A stretch of DNA of 64,000 nt from Candidatus Melainabacteria bacterium (GTDB lineage: Bacteria; Cyanobacteriota; Vampirovibrionia; Obscuribacterales; Obscuribacteraceae). Both the position numbers and the translations under genes were made by a program. Each line of letters starts with the position of its first letter. The first letter of the stretch is position 1. The stretch covers positions 1,736,001 to 1,800,000 of the forward strand of contig CP064963.1 of assembly GCA_016699165.1 (NCBI GenBank), given 5' to 3'. This document shows, one piece after another, positions 57,340-64,000 of the stretch. Below the pieces are notes generated by a model that was given only the letters and a program-made list of their open reading frames with translations, did not search any database and was not told where the DNA came from.

Positions 57340-58539
57340 TCACTCCAAAATATAAGCAAGCCTGCGGCTGTGTTTATCTGCCTCAGCAAAATCTTTTCTG
57401 TAAATCTGAACTGCAATTAGCTTCGGAAGAAGCTCAGCCTGATCTTGCCAATTTTCGAGTTGAAGCAATTTCCATTGCAATTTTCTTGCCAGTCCGTTGA
57501 GCATCACTTTCTCAAACATGGCGTTGGCAAAGAGTATAGGCACACAAATTATTGCAAGAGCGCTGAAGTCTCCCCAATAATCAAAGGGTCCATCTGCTAC
57601 ATTGTGCTTACTTTGAACTGCCCAATAGAGTGACTGCTGCTGAGGCGATGCAGGATAAACAATAGACTTGAGTTGCTCAACTGCTCGATTGGTTCTTTCA
57701 AAGTTATCCTTGTAAAAACTTTGGTCAACCAGACTAGTTGCGATCATTTGATGATTAAACGATTCGGCAGTGTTATTGCGACTATCGACTAGCGCAAGTC
57801 CTGTATAACCTTCCAAACGACCCAGACAATCAGAGTGCCGATATCTCATCAATCCGTCTGTAAAATGCTTTCTGGCAAGGATGTAATCTCCTCGCTCAAA
57901 ATACACTTGTCCCAATTGAACATAACGATGTGCCATCCTGTTGCTGTTCTTACCATAGACACGAGCAATAATTCCATTTCGATCAGAAATTTGTTTTTCA
58001 TTTTCAGAAAAACTATCTAGCCTAAACTTGCTTGTGATGACCGATTCGTCGTTATTCTTTTTGACTAGAAAATTTAGTCTCTCACTCAGTTCTTCATTGC
58101 CCAATCCAAATACAATTTCGGAAACGCCTGATATCGCCGGAATGAAACTCGTGACCACAGCAATATACAACATTGTGCCTGACGCAACAGTGGTGACTTT
58201 GCCGAAGAAGCGAGAAAAGCGATAGTTCTCTTTGATGAACGATTTAACTTTGATGCTTAGATTGTCGCTCTTTTGATTCCGATGTCTGTTTAAGTAAACT
58301 AAAATTCCGGCATTCAGGGCTGTGAAAAAGGAAAGGTTTCCCCAGTAGTACCAGTCCATGTAATTTTGCGAATAATGATTGAATAGAAACCAGAGTGTGA
58401 GGGCGTAATTGCCGCAAAAGAATAATTCCGCAAAGCGTTGTCGCATGAGCATTCTCCGGTTGGTTAGATTTAAAGCTGGCAATAGTAACTGCTTGAGTGT
58501 ACGATGAGAAAACAGCGCACGCATCAGTAGATTCCCCAC
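57340..58539 (-). CDS. Hypothetical membrane protein with TPR-like domain
   Basis: Protein of 399 aa. Two hydrophobic helices near the N-terminus (LFFCGNYALTLWFLFNHY, FFTALNAGILVYL) and one near residue 125 (TVASGTMLYIAVVTSFIPAI) precede a soluble part with TPR-like repeats (RYVQLGQVYFERGDYILARK, RHSDCLGRLEGYTGLALVDS). A further helix (FSALAIICVPILFANAMF) lies near residue 330. No family recognised. It has a 250-nt leader with a promoter-proximal hairpin terminator (58698-58732). Confidence 0.65.
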   Translation of the reverse strand: MGNLLMRALFSHRTLKQLLLPALNLTNRRMLMRQRFAELFFCGNYALTLWFLFNHYSQNYMDWYYWGNLSFFTALNAGILVYLNRHRNQKSDNLSIKVKSFIKENYRFSRFFGKVTTVASGTMLYIAVVTSFIPAISGVSEIVFGLGNEELSERLNFLVKKNNDESVITSKFRLDSFSENEKQISDRNGIIARVYGKNSNRMAHRYVQLGQVYFERGDYILARKHFTDGLMRYRHSDCLGRLEGYTGLALVDSRNNTAESFNHQMIATSLVDQSFYKDNFERTNRAVEQLKSIVYPASPQQQSLYWAVQSKHNVADGPFDYWGDFSALAIICVPILFANAMFEKVMLNGLARKLQWKLLQLENWQDQAELLPKLIAVQIYRKDFAEADKHSRRLAYILE

Positions 58540-58697
58540 TGCGATCGGAAGAATTAATGTCGGAGAAAAATCCTATCTAATTAGCTAATTCGTGCATGAA
58601 AAAGTTGTTCCAAAAGCGGTATGAAACAAATCATCGCCAGCATCTAAACATACGTCGCATTGGTACGAAGAGACATGACAATACCTCACAATGCAAA

Positions 58698-58713
58698 AGC
58701 CCCTTTCGGGGCT
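58698..58713 (-). terminator. Promoter-proximal hairpin terminator (possible attenuator)
   Basis: Minus-strand AGCCCC-GAAA-GGGGCT followed by TTT. A second hairpin CTCCC/GGGAG (58712-58732) overlaps its first arm. It sits 20-35 nt after the transcription start expected from the leftward TATAAT at 58739-58744, inside the leader of the 57340-58539 gene. Confidence 0.6.
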
Positions 58714-58736
58714 CCCACGCCTGACTAGGGAGACTC

Positions 58737-58768
58737 TTATTATACTAAATCGCCGTTTAGTATAATAA
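58737..58768. promoter_or_regulatory. Palindromic divergent promoter/operator
   Basis: Perfect 13-bp inverted repeat TTATTATACTAAA / TTTAGTATAATAA around TCGCCG. Each arm contains a TATAAT, one per strand. AGTATAATAACGA of the right arm and its flank recurs as a direct repeat at 58789-58801. It lies between the divergent genes at 58539 and 58804. No regulator gene adjoins. Confidence 0.6.
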
Positions 58769-58791
58769 CGAGCATCTAGTTGGAACGAAAG

Positions 58792-58797
58792 TATAAT
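58792..58797 (+). promoter_or_regulatory. -10 element immediately before the 58804 ORF
   Basis: TATAAT ending 6 nt before the ATG at 58804, so the transcript would begin at the start codon (leaderless). No -35 is visible. The TATAAT at 58761-58766 is an alternative giving a ~30-nt leader. Confidence 0.45.
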
Positions 58798-58803
58798 AAC
58801 GAA

Positions 58804-59484
58804 ATGAGCGACAAACACGACCATTCACACGATTCAAAAGAAAAGCTTTGTTGCGACGCCGATTTCTTGCAGCAGGGAATAGAAAACTCGCTCAATCGCA
58901 TTGACGAAAAGAAGTCAGGTAACACAAGGGCTTTGTACTCAACCGAAGGCTCTTACGAAGACATTCTTGCCAATTATTTGAAGAACAGACAAAATCGATT
59001 GCACGAAATAAATGAAGCCAATGGCTCGTCGTGGATTCAACTAGAAAAAGCATTTGCAACACTCCAATCAAAAGGCTTTCAAATCGGTCGATACATGCAA
59101 ATTCATGATCCCGACATGGCTGAAAGTCTTGTATTGATGACGACACCTGGCTGCAAAACATTTGCAGTCTATTCGACCTATGATATTTTCGACGAACAAA
59201 AACGATTCAATTTGCAGCTTTACGCCGCAGAGCAGCCAATCGATGCATTCTACAAAGGATGCAGCTGTCTCAGTTCGAAAACAGATGGTGCACTTTTTGA
59301 TGAAGTGATATCAGTACTAAATCAGTCGAATTTAAAAGCAGAAATTGGCGACTTCCCTGGAATCATCGCAATCACGGGTGAATGGCCTAAAATTGATTAT
59401 TCCGAAATAGATAATTCAGATCTTGATTTTCATTTGGAAGTTCGTGTCGCATTGAATCAGGAACCATTCGACGAAGAAGAATAA
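58804..59484 (+). CDS. Hypothetical protein with His-rich N-terminus
   Basis: Cytoplasmic protein of 226 aa from the ATG at 58804; a TTG at 58780 would place a -10 element inside the gene. The N-terminus MSDKHDHSHDSKEKLCCDAD could bind metal. Further on are SSWIQLEKAFATLQSKGFQI and acidic stretches, ending EEE. The region LEKAFATLQSKGFQIGRYMQ loosely recalls DUF6891-like proteins; I do not claim it. Neighbours are the divergent TPR membrane protein and the convergent heme oxygenase gene. Confidence 0.7.
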   Translation: MSDKHDHSHDSKEKLCCDADFLQQGIENSLNRIDEKKSGNTRALYSTEGSYEDILANYLKNRQNRLHEINEANGSSWIQLEKAFATLQSKGFQIGRYMQIHDPDMAESLVLMTTPGCKTFAVYSTYDIFDEQKRFNLQLYAAEQPIDAFYKGCSCLSSKTDGALFDEVISVLNQSNLKAEIGDFPGIIAITGEWPKIDYSEIDNSDLDFHLEVRVALNQEPFDEEE

Positions 59485-59493
59485 AAATCCGAA

Positions 59494-60111
59494 CTATGAA
59501 GCCATCGCAAAGTCAGAACTCTGCGTAAAGGCATCATAAGCCGAGATTGAACCTTTCAAAACAGTATCGCGTTCTTCATCGCTCAATGGAAGCGCATCAA
59601 TCTCTGCAACGAACTTAGACCACAATGCACCAAGCTTGGTATCAAACGGATCCAAATAATAATGGTGATAACCATTGCCCATTTTGTCGGCAAGCACTTT
59701 TGACATATACTTGCCACCATGCTTGCTGCCTAAAATAACGTATAAAATACCAAGCAACTCAAGTGGATTTTCTACTTTTTCATGATGCAATCCATTCGTG
59801 CCGGAGGCCGCAGGCCGGCCTGCAGCACCAAGTTCGCCGAGGTCCTTCTCCAGTCGCTCAATCATGAAATAATCGGGATCGATTATCCCTTTCAAAGGCG
59901 CTTCATCGGCATGCTCATTGAGAGCTGCTTCGAACTCTTGATGAAAACTAAGCAGCCCCTGCAAATATTTGGCATAACGTTCTTTAGAAATGCTACCGCT
60001 CGCTAACTCATTCTGTAATGGATGCTGTTCTATTTTTTTATGTCGCGAAGCCATGGTTTCGCGCAAATATTTGCTTAACATCGGTTTTAACCTTAACCCA
60101 ATCAATCCCAA
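59494..60111 (-). CDS. bphO: Heme oxygenase (bacteriophytochrome-associated, BphO-like)
   Basis: All-helical enzyme of 205 aa that cleaves heme to biliverdin. LRETMASRHKKIEQHPL contains the proximal heme His (H-x-x-x-E as in heme oxygenases), and LYVILGSKHGGKYMSKVL matches the conserved Y-V-x-x-G-S-x-x-G-G distal-helix motif. It is divergent from, and only about 50 nt away from, a bacteriophytochrome, the usual BphO-BphP pairing, since biliverdin is the BphP chromophore. A REP-like palindrome (59798-59828) is inserted in frame and encodes about ten extra residues, AAGRPAASGT, between the helices after DLGEL. The ATG at 60081 is an alternative start. Confidence 0.85.
   Translation of the reverse strand: MGLIGLRLKPMLSKYLRETMASRHKKIEQHPLQNELASGSISKERYAKYLQGLLSFHQEFEAALNEHADEAPLKGIIDPDYFMIERLEKDLGELGAAGRPAASGTNGLHHEKVENPLELLGILYVILGSKHGGKYMSKVLADKMGNGYHHYYLDPFDTKLGALWSKFVAEIDALPLSDEERDTVLKGSISAYDAFTQSSDFAMAS
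59798..59828. repeat. REP-like palindromic repeat, copy 2, inside bphO
   Basis: A 31-nt GC-rich element whose minus strand reads GTGCTGCAGGCCGGCCTGCGG and then a short arm to GCAC. It matches the intergenic copy at 7872-7908 over about 21 nt. Terminal GTGC/GCAC and central CAGGCCGGCCTG form inverted repeats. Here it is read through in frame as protein. Confidence 0.7.
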
Positions 60112-60162
60112 ATCGATCTTGCGCTATAAGTGTACAATGTCCTCCCCCGTTGCGAGAAAAAT

Positions 60163-61641
60163 ATGACCAAAGCCTCGCGCGAAGAAGTCACTGTTGACAA
60201 TTGTGCGCAAGAACAAATTCACATCCCTGGCTCGATTCAGAGCTTTGGCTATTTAATAGCTTTTGATGAAAACTCCAAAATTACTCGCGCCAGCGAAAAT
60301 ATTAAACGGATTACTGGGCAGAGCGCGGCAGAGCTTGTCGGAAAGGATTTATCCGAAATATTAGATCCCAAAGACCTTGATAGGCTCGACACTTCCGGCA
60401 GTGAGCTACGTCGGCGCAACGCCATACTTACATTAAAATCTGGCGAGCAAATGGGATGTGTCATGCATTCGGCTGGAAAAGAATGTTTTTTGGATCTGGT
60501 TTCAAACAAATCCGAAGGAACAGCAATATTTTTAGCGATTAGTGAATTAAGCTCTAGCCTATCTAAGGCTTCATCGCATGAAGAGCTTGCAAAAATCATG
60601 GTCGAAACAATCAGAAAAGTTTCTAGATTTGACCGGGTCAAACTGTACAAATTTGACAAAGACTGGCATGGCGAGGTGATTGCAGAATCTCGCGATCCCG
60701 AAATGCCTTCCTATAAAGGAATGCACTTTCCAGAGTCTGACATTCCAAAACAGGCACGGGAACTCTATATACGCAATCGCGTCCGGGTTATCGCAGATGT
60801 CGAAGATACACAATCTGCAATTTATCAAAAAAAAGATGCACGACCACTTGATTTGAGCTTTTCATTTATTCGAAGCGTGTCGCCTATTCATTTGCAATAC
60901 TTGCGCAACATGGATGTGCGCGCGTCGATGTCTATTTCTATTTTCGAAAATGGCGAATTCTGGGGGCTGATTGCATGCCACCATCGAAATGCTCGTCAAT
61001 TTGATCTGTTTGAATCTGACTTTTACAAAGTGGCCGGAGAATTATTGTCCAATAGATTATCCGAACTGCATCAAATTGAAAATAAAGAGCTGCATGCTGA
61101 GCGCGTTTCATTAGGGCAACAAATGTTATCCAGCATGAATAACACCAGATCTGTAAACGCCATTATGGAACCTCCTCATTCACTAGACAATCTTATTCGT
61201 TGCACAGGCGTCACTGCAGTGCTTGGCGACGAAACACTCAAACGTAATGCCGTACCTGATGCAGAGAGTCTTGAATCGCTGGTAGGGTGGCTTGAGTGCG
61301 GTGCGCAAAAGGTCTTTCATTGCGAAGATCTTCCATTGCGTTACAACCGCGATATTGGCTCTTATGCGTGCGGTATTTTGGCTGTCAAAGTTAAGGCACC
61401 CGACGATGAACCGCATTGGCTTATTTGGTTTCGTCCAGAAGTGGCACTGGAAGTCAATTGGGCAGGCGATCCCTTTGCTCCCAAACCGACCGCTCCTTAC
61501 GGCGACAGACTTTTTCCTCGCACATCTTTTGAGTTATGGAAAGAAATAAAACGAGGTCACTCTGAGCCCTGGACGGCATTTGAAATCGAAACAGCCAAAT
61601 ACCTGGCTGAAGTTGTCGGGACGTATTTAACGTCGCGCTAA
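60163..61641 (+). CDS. bphP: Bacteriophytochrome photosensory module without output domain
   Basis: Red/far-red photoreceptor of about 492 aa from the ATG at 60163 (a GTG at 60130 adds 11 residues). The PAS domain opens with VDNCAQEQIHIPGSIQSFG, whose Cys is the biliverdin attachment residue in bacteriophytochromes. The GAF domain has FPESDIPKQARELY (PxSDIP) and VSPIHLQYLRNMDV, with chromophore-contact His there and in LIACHHRNA. The PHY domain contains the tongue motif FPRTSFELWKE (PRxSF). The protein ends right after PHY: no histidine kinase, GGDEF or other output domain follows, and the next gene starts 42 nt on. It is divergent from the heme oxygenase gene. Signalling must go through partner proteins. 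Confidence 0.93.
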   Translation: MTKASREEVTVDNCAQEQIHIPGSIQSFGYLIAFDENSKITRASENIKRITGQSAAELVGKDLSEILDPKDLDRLDTSGSELRRRNAILTLKSGEQMGCVMHSAGKECFLDLVSNKSEGTAIFLAISELSSSLSKASSHEELAKIMVETIRKVSRFDRVKLYKFDKDWHGEVIAESRDPEMPSYKGMHFPESDIPKQARELYIRNRVRVIADVEDTQSAIYQKKDARPLDLSFSFIRSVSPIHLQYLRNMDVRASMSISIFENGEFWGLIACHHRNARQFDLFESDFYKVAGELLSNRLSELHQIENKELHAERVSLGQQMLSSMNNTRSVNAIMEPPHSLDNLIRCTGVTAVLGDETLKRNAVPDAESLESLVGWLECGAQKVFHCEDLPLRYNRDIGSYACGILAVKVKAPDDEPHWLIWFRPEVALEVNWAGDPFAPKPTAPYGDRLFPRTSFELWKEIKRGHSEPWTAFEIETAKYLAEVVGTYLTSR

Positions 61642-61683
61642 AAGTGATATGATCTAGCGCCTGATTAGTTTTCGAGACAGGCG

Positions 61684-63486
61684 ATGAAAGTAGACATCCG
61701 CAAGTTAAATCTATGCATAATTTCTAGCGTATTTACGCTTGTATGTGCGTCTCAAACGGAGGCTCTGGAGCAAGTGCCAGCAAAGAAGAAAAGCAATTCG
61801 GTTGAAATGCTCAACCCAACTGCATCCATGCCGATGTGGTTTTACGAACAAGCACGCGATTTTAGATTTCCCATACCGGCTCATTTTGATTTTATCTATA
61901 TCGACAAAATGGGGAAAGAAGTTATTTCTGGTCCTTTTGGACATGCCTCTGATTTTGCCGGTGGAATTGCTTTAGTCGATGTTAAATCACTTGAATTGCT
62001 CAACGGTGAATGGAAAGTTACCACTTCTCCCTTTGAAAAAAACATTCAAGCGATTGGTTTAGATGGAACTGTACAAGACAAGTATCATCAGCCACCGCTG
62101 CACACTTTCATCGATGAGTTTGTGTTAATTCCTCTACCGCATGCACATGATGCAAATTATGCGCTGGTCGATAAAGACTGGAAGGAAGTTTCCCGCTTAA
62201 AAGCAAAGACTTTAGGTGTTTATTCTGGTGGCTTAATCTCAAGCCAGGATGATGAAACCCAAAAGTGGGGCTACGTGGACAAAGATGGAAAACAGGTCAT
62301 AAAGCCAATCTACACTGAAGCAAAAAGGTTTAGTGAGGGACTAGCCGGAGTAAGAGGTGACCGGCCAGCAATTGATCATTCTGCTATGCAAAATCTCCGC
62401 GAAAAATACAAGCACGTGAAAACTCCTACTCCCGAGTTAATTGAAGAAGCAACAAAACAAATGCGAGCAGCGACTATCGCTATGAACGCGCCGGCTAAAA
62501 TTCAGTTCATAGATACTACCGGGAAAAGCGTGATACCTGCTCAATTCACCCATGCCCGCGAGTTTCACGAGGGTTTTGCTGCAGTAAAAAAAGATGGTAA
62601 GTGGGGCTTTATAGATAAAAGTGGTGCCACCATTATTCCATTCGATTATGAATGGACCGATGATTTTTACAAAACATCTAATGGCAAAATTGCAGCAGTG
62701 GAAAAAAATGGAAAAGTTGGCTTCATCGACTCTAATAATAAAACCATTTTACCATTCGAATATGCTGATGCCAGGTCGTTTTCTGAAGACCTAGCTCCTG
62801 CAACTATAGACGGAAAACTTTGGGGATTTATAGATCTCAGCGGCAAGTTTATGATCGAACCCAAATTCATGCGAGCTAATAAATTCAACAACGGTCGCGC
62901 CCTTGTTTATTCGAATGAGCGCAAAGATTTCGGTAAACGAAAAGAGGATGCACAATTTCTTTTTCTTACAGGAAAAGACGCATTAGATCACAAAGATATA
63001 AATAAAGCCGTAACAGCTTTCAACGCCGCAATAAAACTAGCACCGGGCACACCGCCTGCAAAAAAATCACGTTATTATCTTGAGTCGGCAACGCCACAGA
63101 AACCCGTGGCAAATGACATTGTAAGCATGCTTCGCGAAGTTGAAATGACAGAAGCAATTGGACGACACAAAGATGCACAAGCACTTTTAGATAAATGCTT
63201 TTCTCAAGCACCTCACTCCGAGTGGGTTGCCATCAAAATGTCGCACTCCAAAATAAACGAAGGTAAAACTGAAGAGGCGCGCAAAATACTCGACAATATG
63301 GTCGAAGTGAACAACAAGTACGCTCCAACTTATATTCATCTTGCACGGGTAGCTTTCGCTAACGGAGACGAGAAAGAAGCCAAACGTCTAATTGAAAAAG
63401 CTCATGAATTAAATCCTTACTCCGACCTTGTAAAACTCTACTATCCCTTCAGTCCCACCAAAATGAAACTTCCTTCTTCTCCTTAA
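61684..63486 (+). CDS. Secreted WG-repeat and TPR protein
   Basis: Protein of 600 aa with a signal peptide (LCIISSVFTLVCASQTEA). From about residue 45 to 415 come six or more WG (beta-propeller-like) repeats, e.g. KWGYVDKDGKQVIKPIYTEA, KWGFIDKSGATIIPFDYEW and LWGFIDLSGKFMIEPKFM. The C-terminal ~180 residues are TPR-like (INKAVTAFNAAIKLAPGTPP, YAPTYIHLARVAFANGDEKE). It is extracytoplasmic with a probable scaffold or binding role; the ligand is unknown. It lies 42 nt downstream of bphP on the same strand, and its end overlaps the convergent DUF4253 gene by 38 nt. Confidence 0.88.
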   Translation: MKVDIRKLNLCIISSVFTLVCASQTEALEQVPAKKKSNSVEMLNPTASMPMWFYEQARDFRFPIPAHFDFIYIDKMGKEVISGPFGHASDFAGGIALVDVKSLELLNGEWKVTTSPFEKNIQAIGLDGTVQDKYHQPPLHTFIDEFVLIPLPHAHDANYALVDKDWKEVSRLKAKTLGVYSGGLISSQDDETQKWGYVDKDGKQVIKPIYTEAKRFSEGLAGVRGDRPAIDHSAMQNLREKYKHVKTPTPELIEEATKQMRAATIAMNAPAKIQFIDTTGKSVIPAQFTHAREFHEGFAAVKKDGKWGFIDKSGATIIPFDYEWTDDFYKTSNGKIAAVEKNGKVGFIDSNNKTILPFEYADARSFSEDLAPATIDGKLWGFIDLSGKFMIEPKFMRANKFNNGRALVYSNERKDFGKRKEDAQFLFLTGKDALDHKDINKAVTAFNAAIKLAPGTPPAKKSRYYLESATPQKPVANDIVSMLREVEMTEAIGRHKDAQALLDKCFSQAPHSEWVAIKMSHSKINEGKTEEARKILDNMVEVNNKYAPTYIHLARVAFANGDEKEAKRLIEKAHELNPYSDLVKLYYPFSPTKMKLPSSP

Positions 63487-64000
63487 GTTTACGGGCGAAA
63501 TCTTTCATGACCGCAGCTTTTTGTTCGTAATCGCCAGGATCTATCTCCAGCAAATCCGGACAAAAAAGCCACATCTCTGTGCACAAATGACTTAAGTCCT
63601 CAGGAAGCTTTTCAAAAGAAATAGTAAGAGAATCATGTTTTGCATTGAGCAACTTAACTTTGTATAGCTTGTCCCATTTTTGAAGTTTTTCAATTATCAT
63701 CTCGTTGCTGACAGCATAGTTACAGCCTGATGTACCGGCACTTACGATGGGATTAAACTTGGTCTTGGCACCTTTGTCTGTTTTACTTAGAATTGCTTGA
63801 AATAAAATCGTGTGCACCGTGTAGGATGGACTGGTAGTGATTTTCCATTTTCCCTTAGAAACTTTAGTAATCGTAGAAAAGGGAGCCAGTCCAAAATGAT
63901 TTGACTGGTTTAAAATCTGTGGAGCTTCTGGATCAAAATCATGTTCAAACGTAAAAGACGGGCTTTTAGTAATTTCACTGTATATAAGCTGGTTCTCGAA
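63449..64000 (-). CDS. DUF4253 domain protein (5' end outside window)
   Basis: The frame is open to the right edge (184 residues visible), so the start lies beyond the window; the GTG at 63817 is internal. The C-terminal half has DUF4253 features: CNYAVSNEMIIEKLQKWDKL (Y-x-x-S-x-x-x-I-x-x-L-x-x-W), LCTEMWLFCPDLLEIDPGD (FCPD) and a final WWD. The N-terminal half (FGLAPFSTITKVSKGKWKIT) precedes it. The family's function is unestablished. It is convergent with the WG-repeat gene. Confidence 0.75.
   Translation of the reverse strand, partial: FENQLIYSEITKSPSFTFEHDFDPEAPQILNQSNHFGLAPFSTITKVSKGKWKITTSPSYTVHTILFQAILSKTDKGAKTKFNPIVSAGTSGCNYAVSNEMIIEKLQKWDKLYKVKLLNAKHDSLTISFEKLPEDLSHLCTEMWLFCPDLLEIDPGDYEQKAAVMKDFARKLKEKKEVSFWWD

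Overview
The window is a 64 kb, gene-dense bacterial chromosome segment of moderate GC (by eye in the low-to-mid 40s percent). It carries no insertion sequence, prophage or CRISPR array that I can recognise. The gene set suggests a non-photosynthetic relative of Cyanobacteria of the Melainabacteria/Vampirovibrionia (Obscuribacterales) type. It has many secreted TPR, Sel1 and WG-repeat proteins, a caspase-like protease, a type III pantothenate kinase with a GNSR-type N-terminus like that I recall from cyanobacteria, a bacteriophytochrome, and frequent TTG/GTG starts. No photosystem genes are present. This assignment is an inference from content and style; no rRNA lies in the window.

Layout. 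Bases 1-4370 are a tight operon secA (5' end outside the window) - tsaB - rimI. Bases 4330-10036 hold a BioY-type biotin transporter, a DMT exporter, a lipoprotein, a membrane-anchored phosphoesterase, an alpha/beta hydrolase and a matrixin-like protease. Bases 10197-13052 carry glmU behind a structured RNA leader with an intrinsic terminator, then a small protein and an alternative sigma-70 factor. Bases 13399-18872 encode a Kef-type antiporter with a C-terminal Usp-like region, a secreted TPR protein split over two reading frames, a membrane protein and signal peptidase I. Bases 18884-25340 hold a short tandem repeat, a nucleotidyltransferase remnant, phosphoglucomutase, a family-4-like uracil-DNA glycosylase, a large catalase and two paralogous XRE regulators. 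Bases 25675-31778 are leftward genes: a lipoprotein with a second copy of the structured RNA in its leader, a caspase-Sel1 protein, TPR and membrane proteins, and an FAD monooxygenase. Bases 32130-39805 include coaX, a frameshifted cell-wall amidase, a CpdA-like phosphodiesterase, tRNA-Ala(GGC), a radical SAM protein, an acid phosphatase and a methyltransferase. Bases 39966-45207 hold a 1291-residue GAF-GGDEF protein with a degenerate HD-GYP domain, and corA behind a ~200-nt hairpin-rich leader. Bases 45222-56978 hold a secreted-protein/DUF4127/trypsin-like protease cluster, recJ-apt, birA-osmC, cobB-glpK and pcp. Bases 57076-64000 hold tRNA-Leu(CAA), a RibD-like gene remnant, a TPR membrane protein with a possible attenuator, a divergent heme oxygenase/bacteriophytochrome pair, a WG-repeat protein and a DUF4253 protein cut by the right edge.

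How it fits together. SecA, LepB and a cell-wall amidase serve export and envelope biogenesis, and GlmU supplies UDP-GlcNAc. BioY plus BirA fit biotin salvage. BphO should make biliverdin for BphP, a phytochrome that ends after its photosensory core. The most novel signal is a pair of ~61-62 nt RNAs (10297-10358 and, on the other strand, 26734-26794). They share an identical 19-nt core and have three helices whose pairing is preserved by compensatory changes. One sits just before a terminator in front of glmU.
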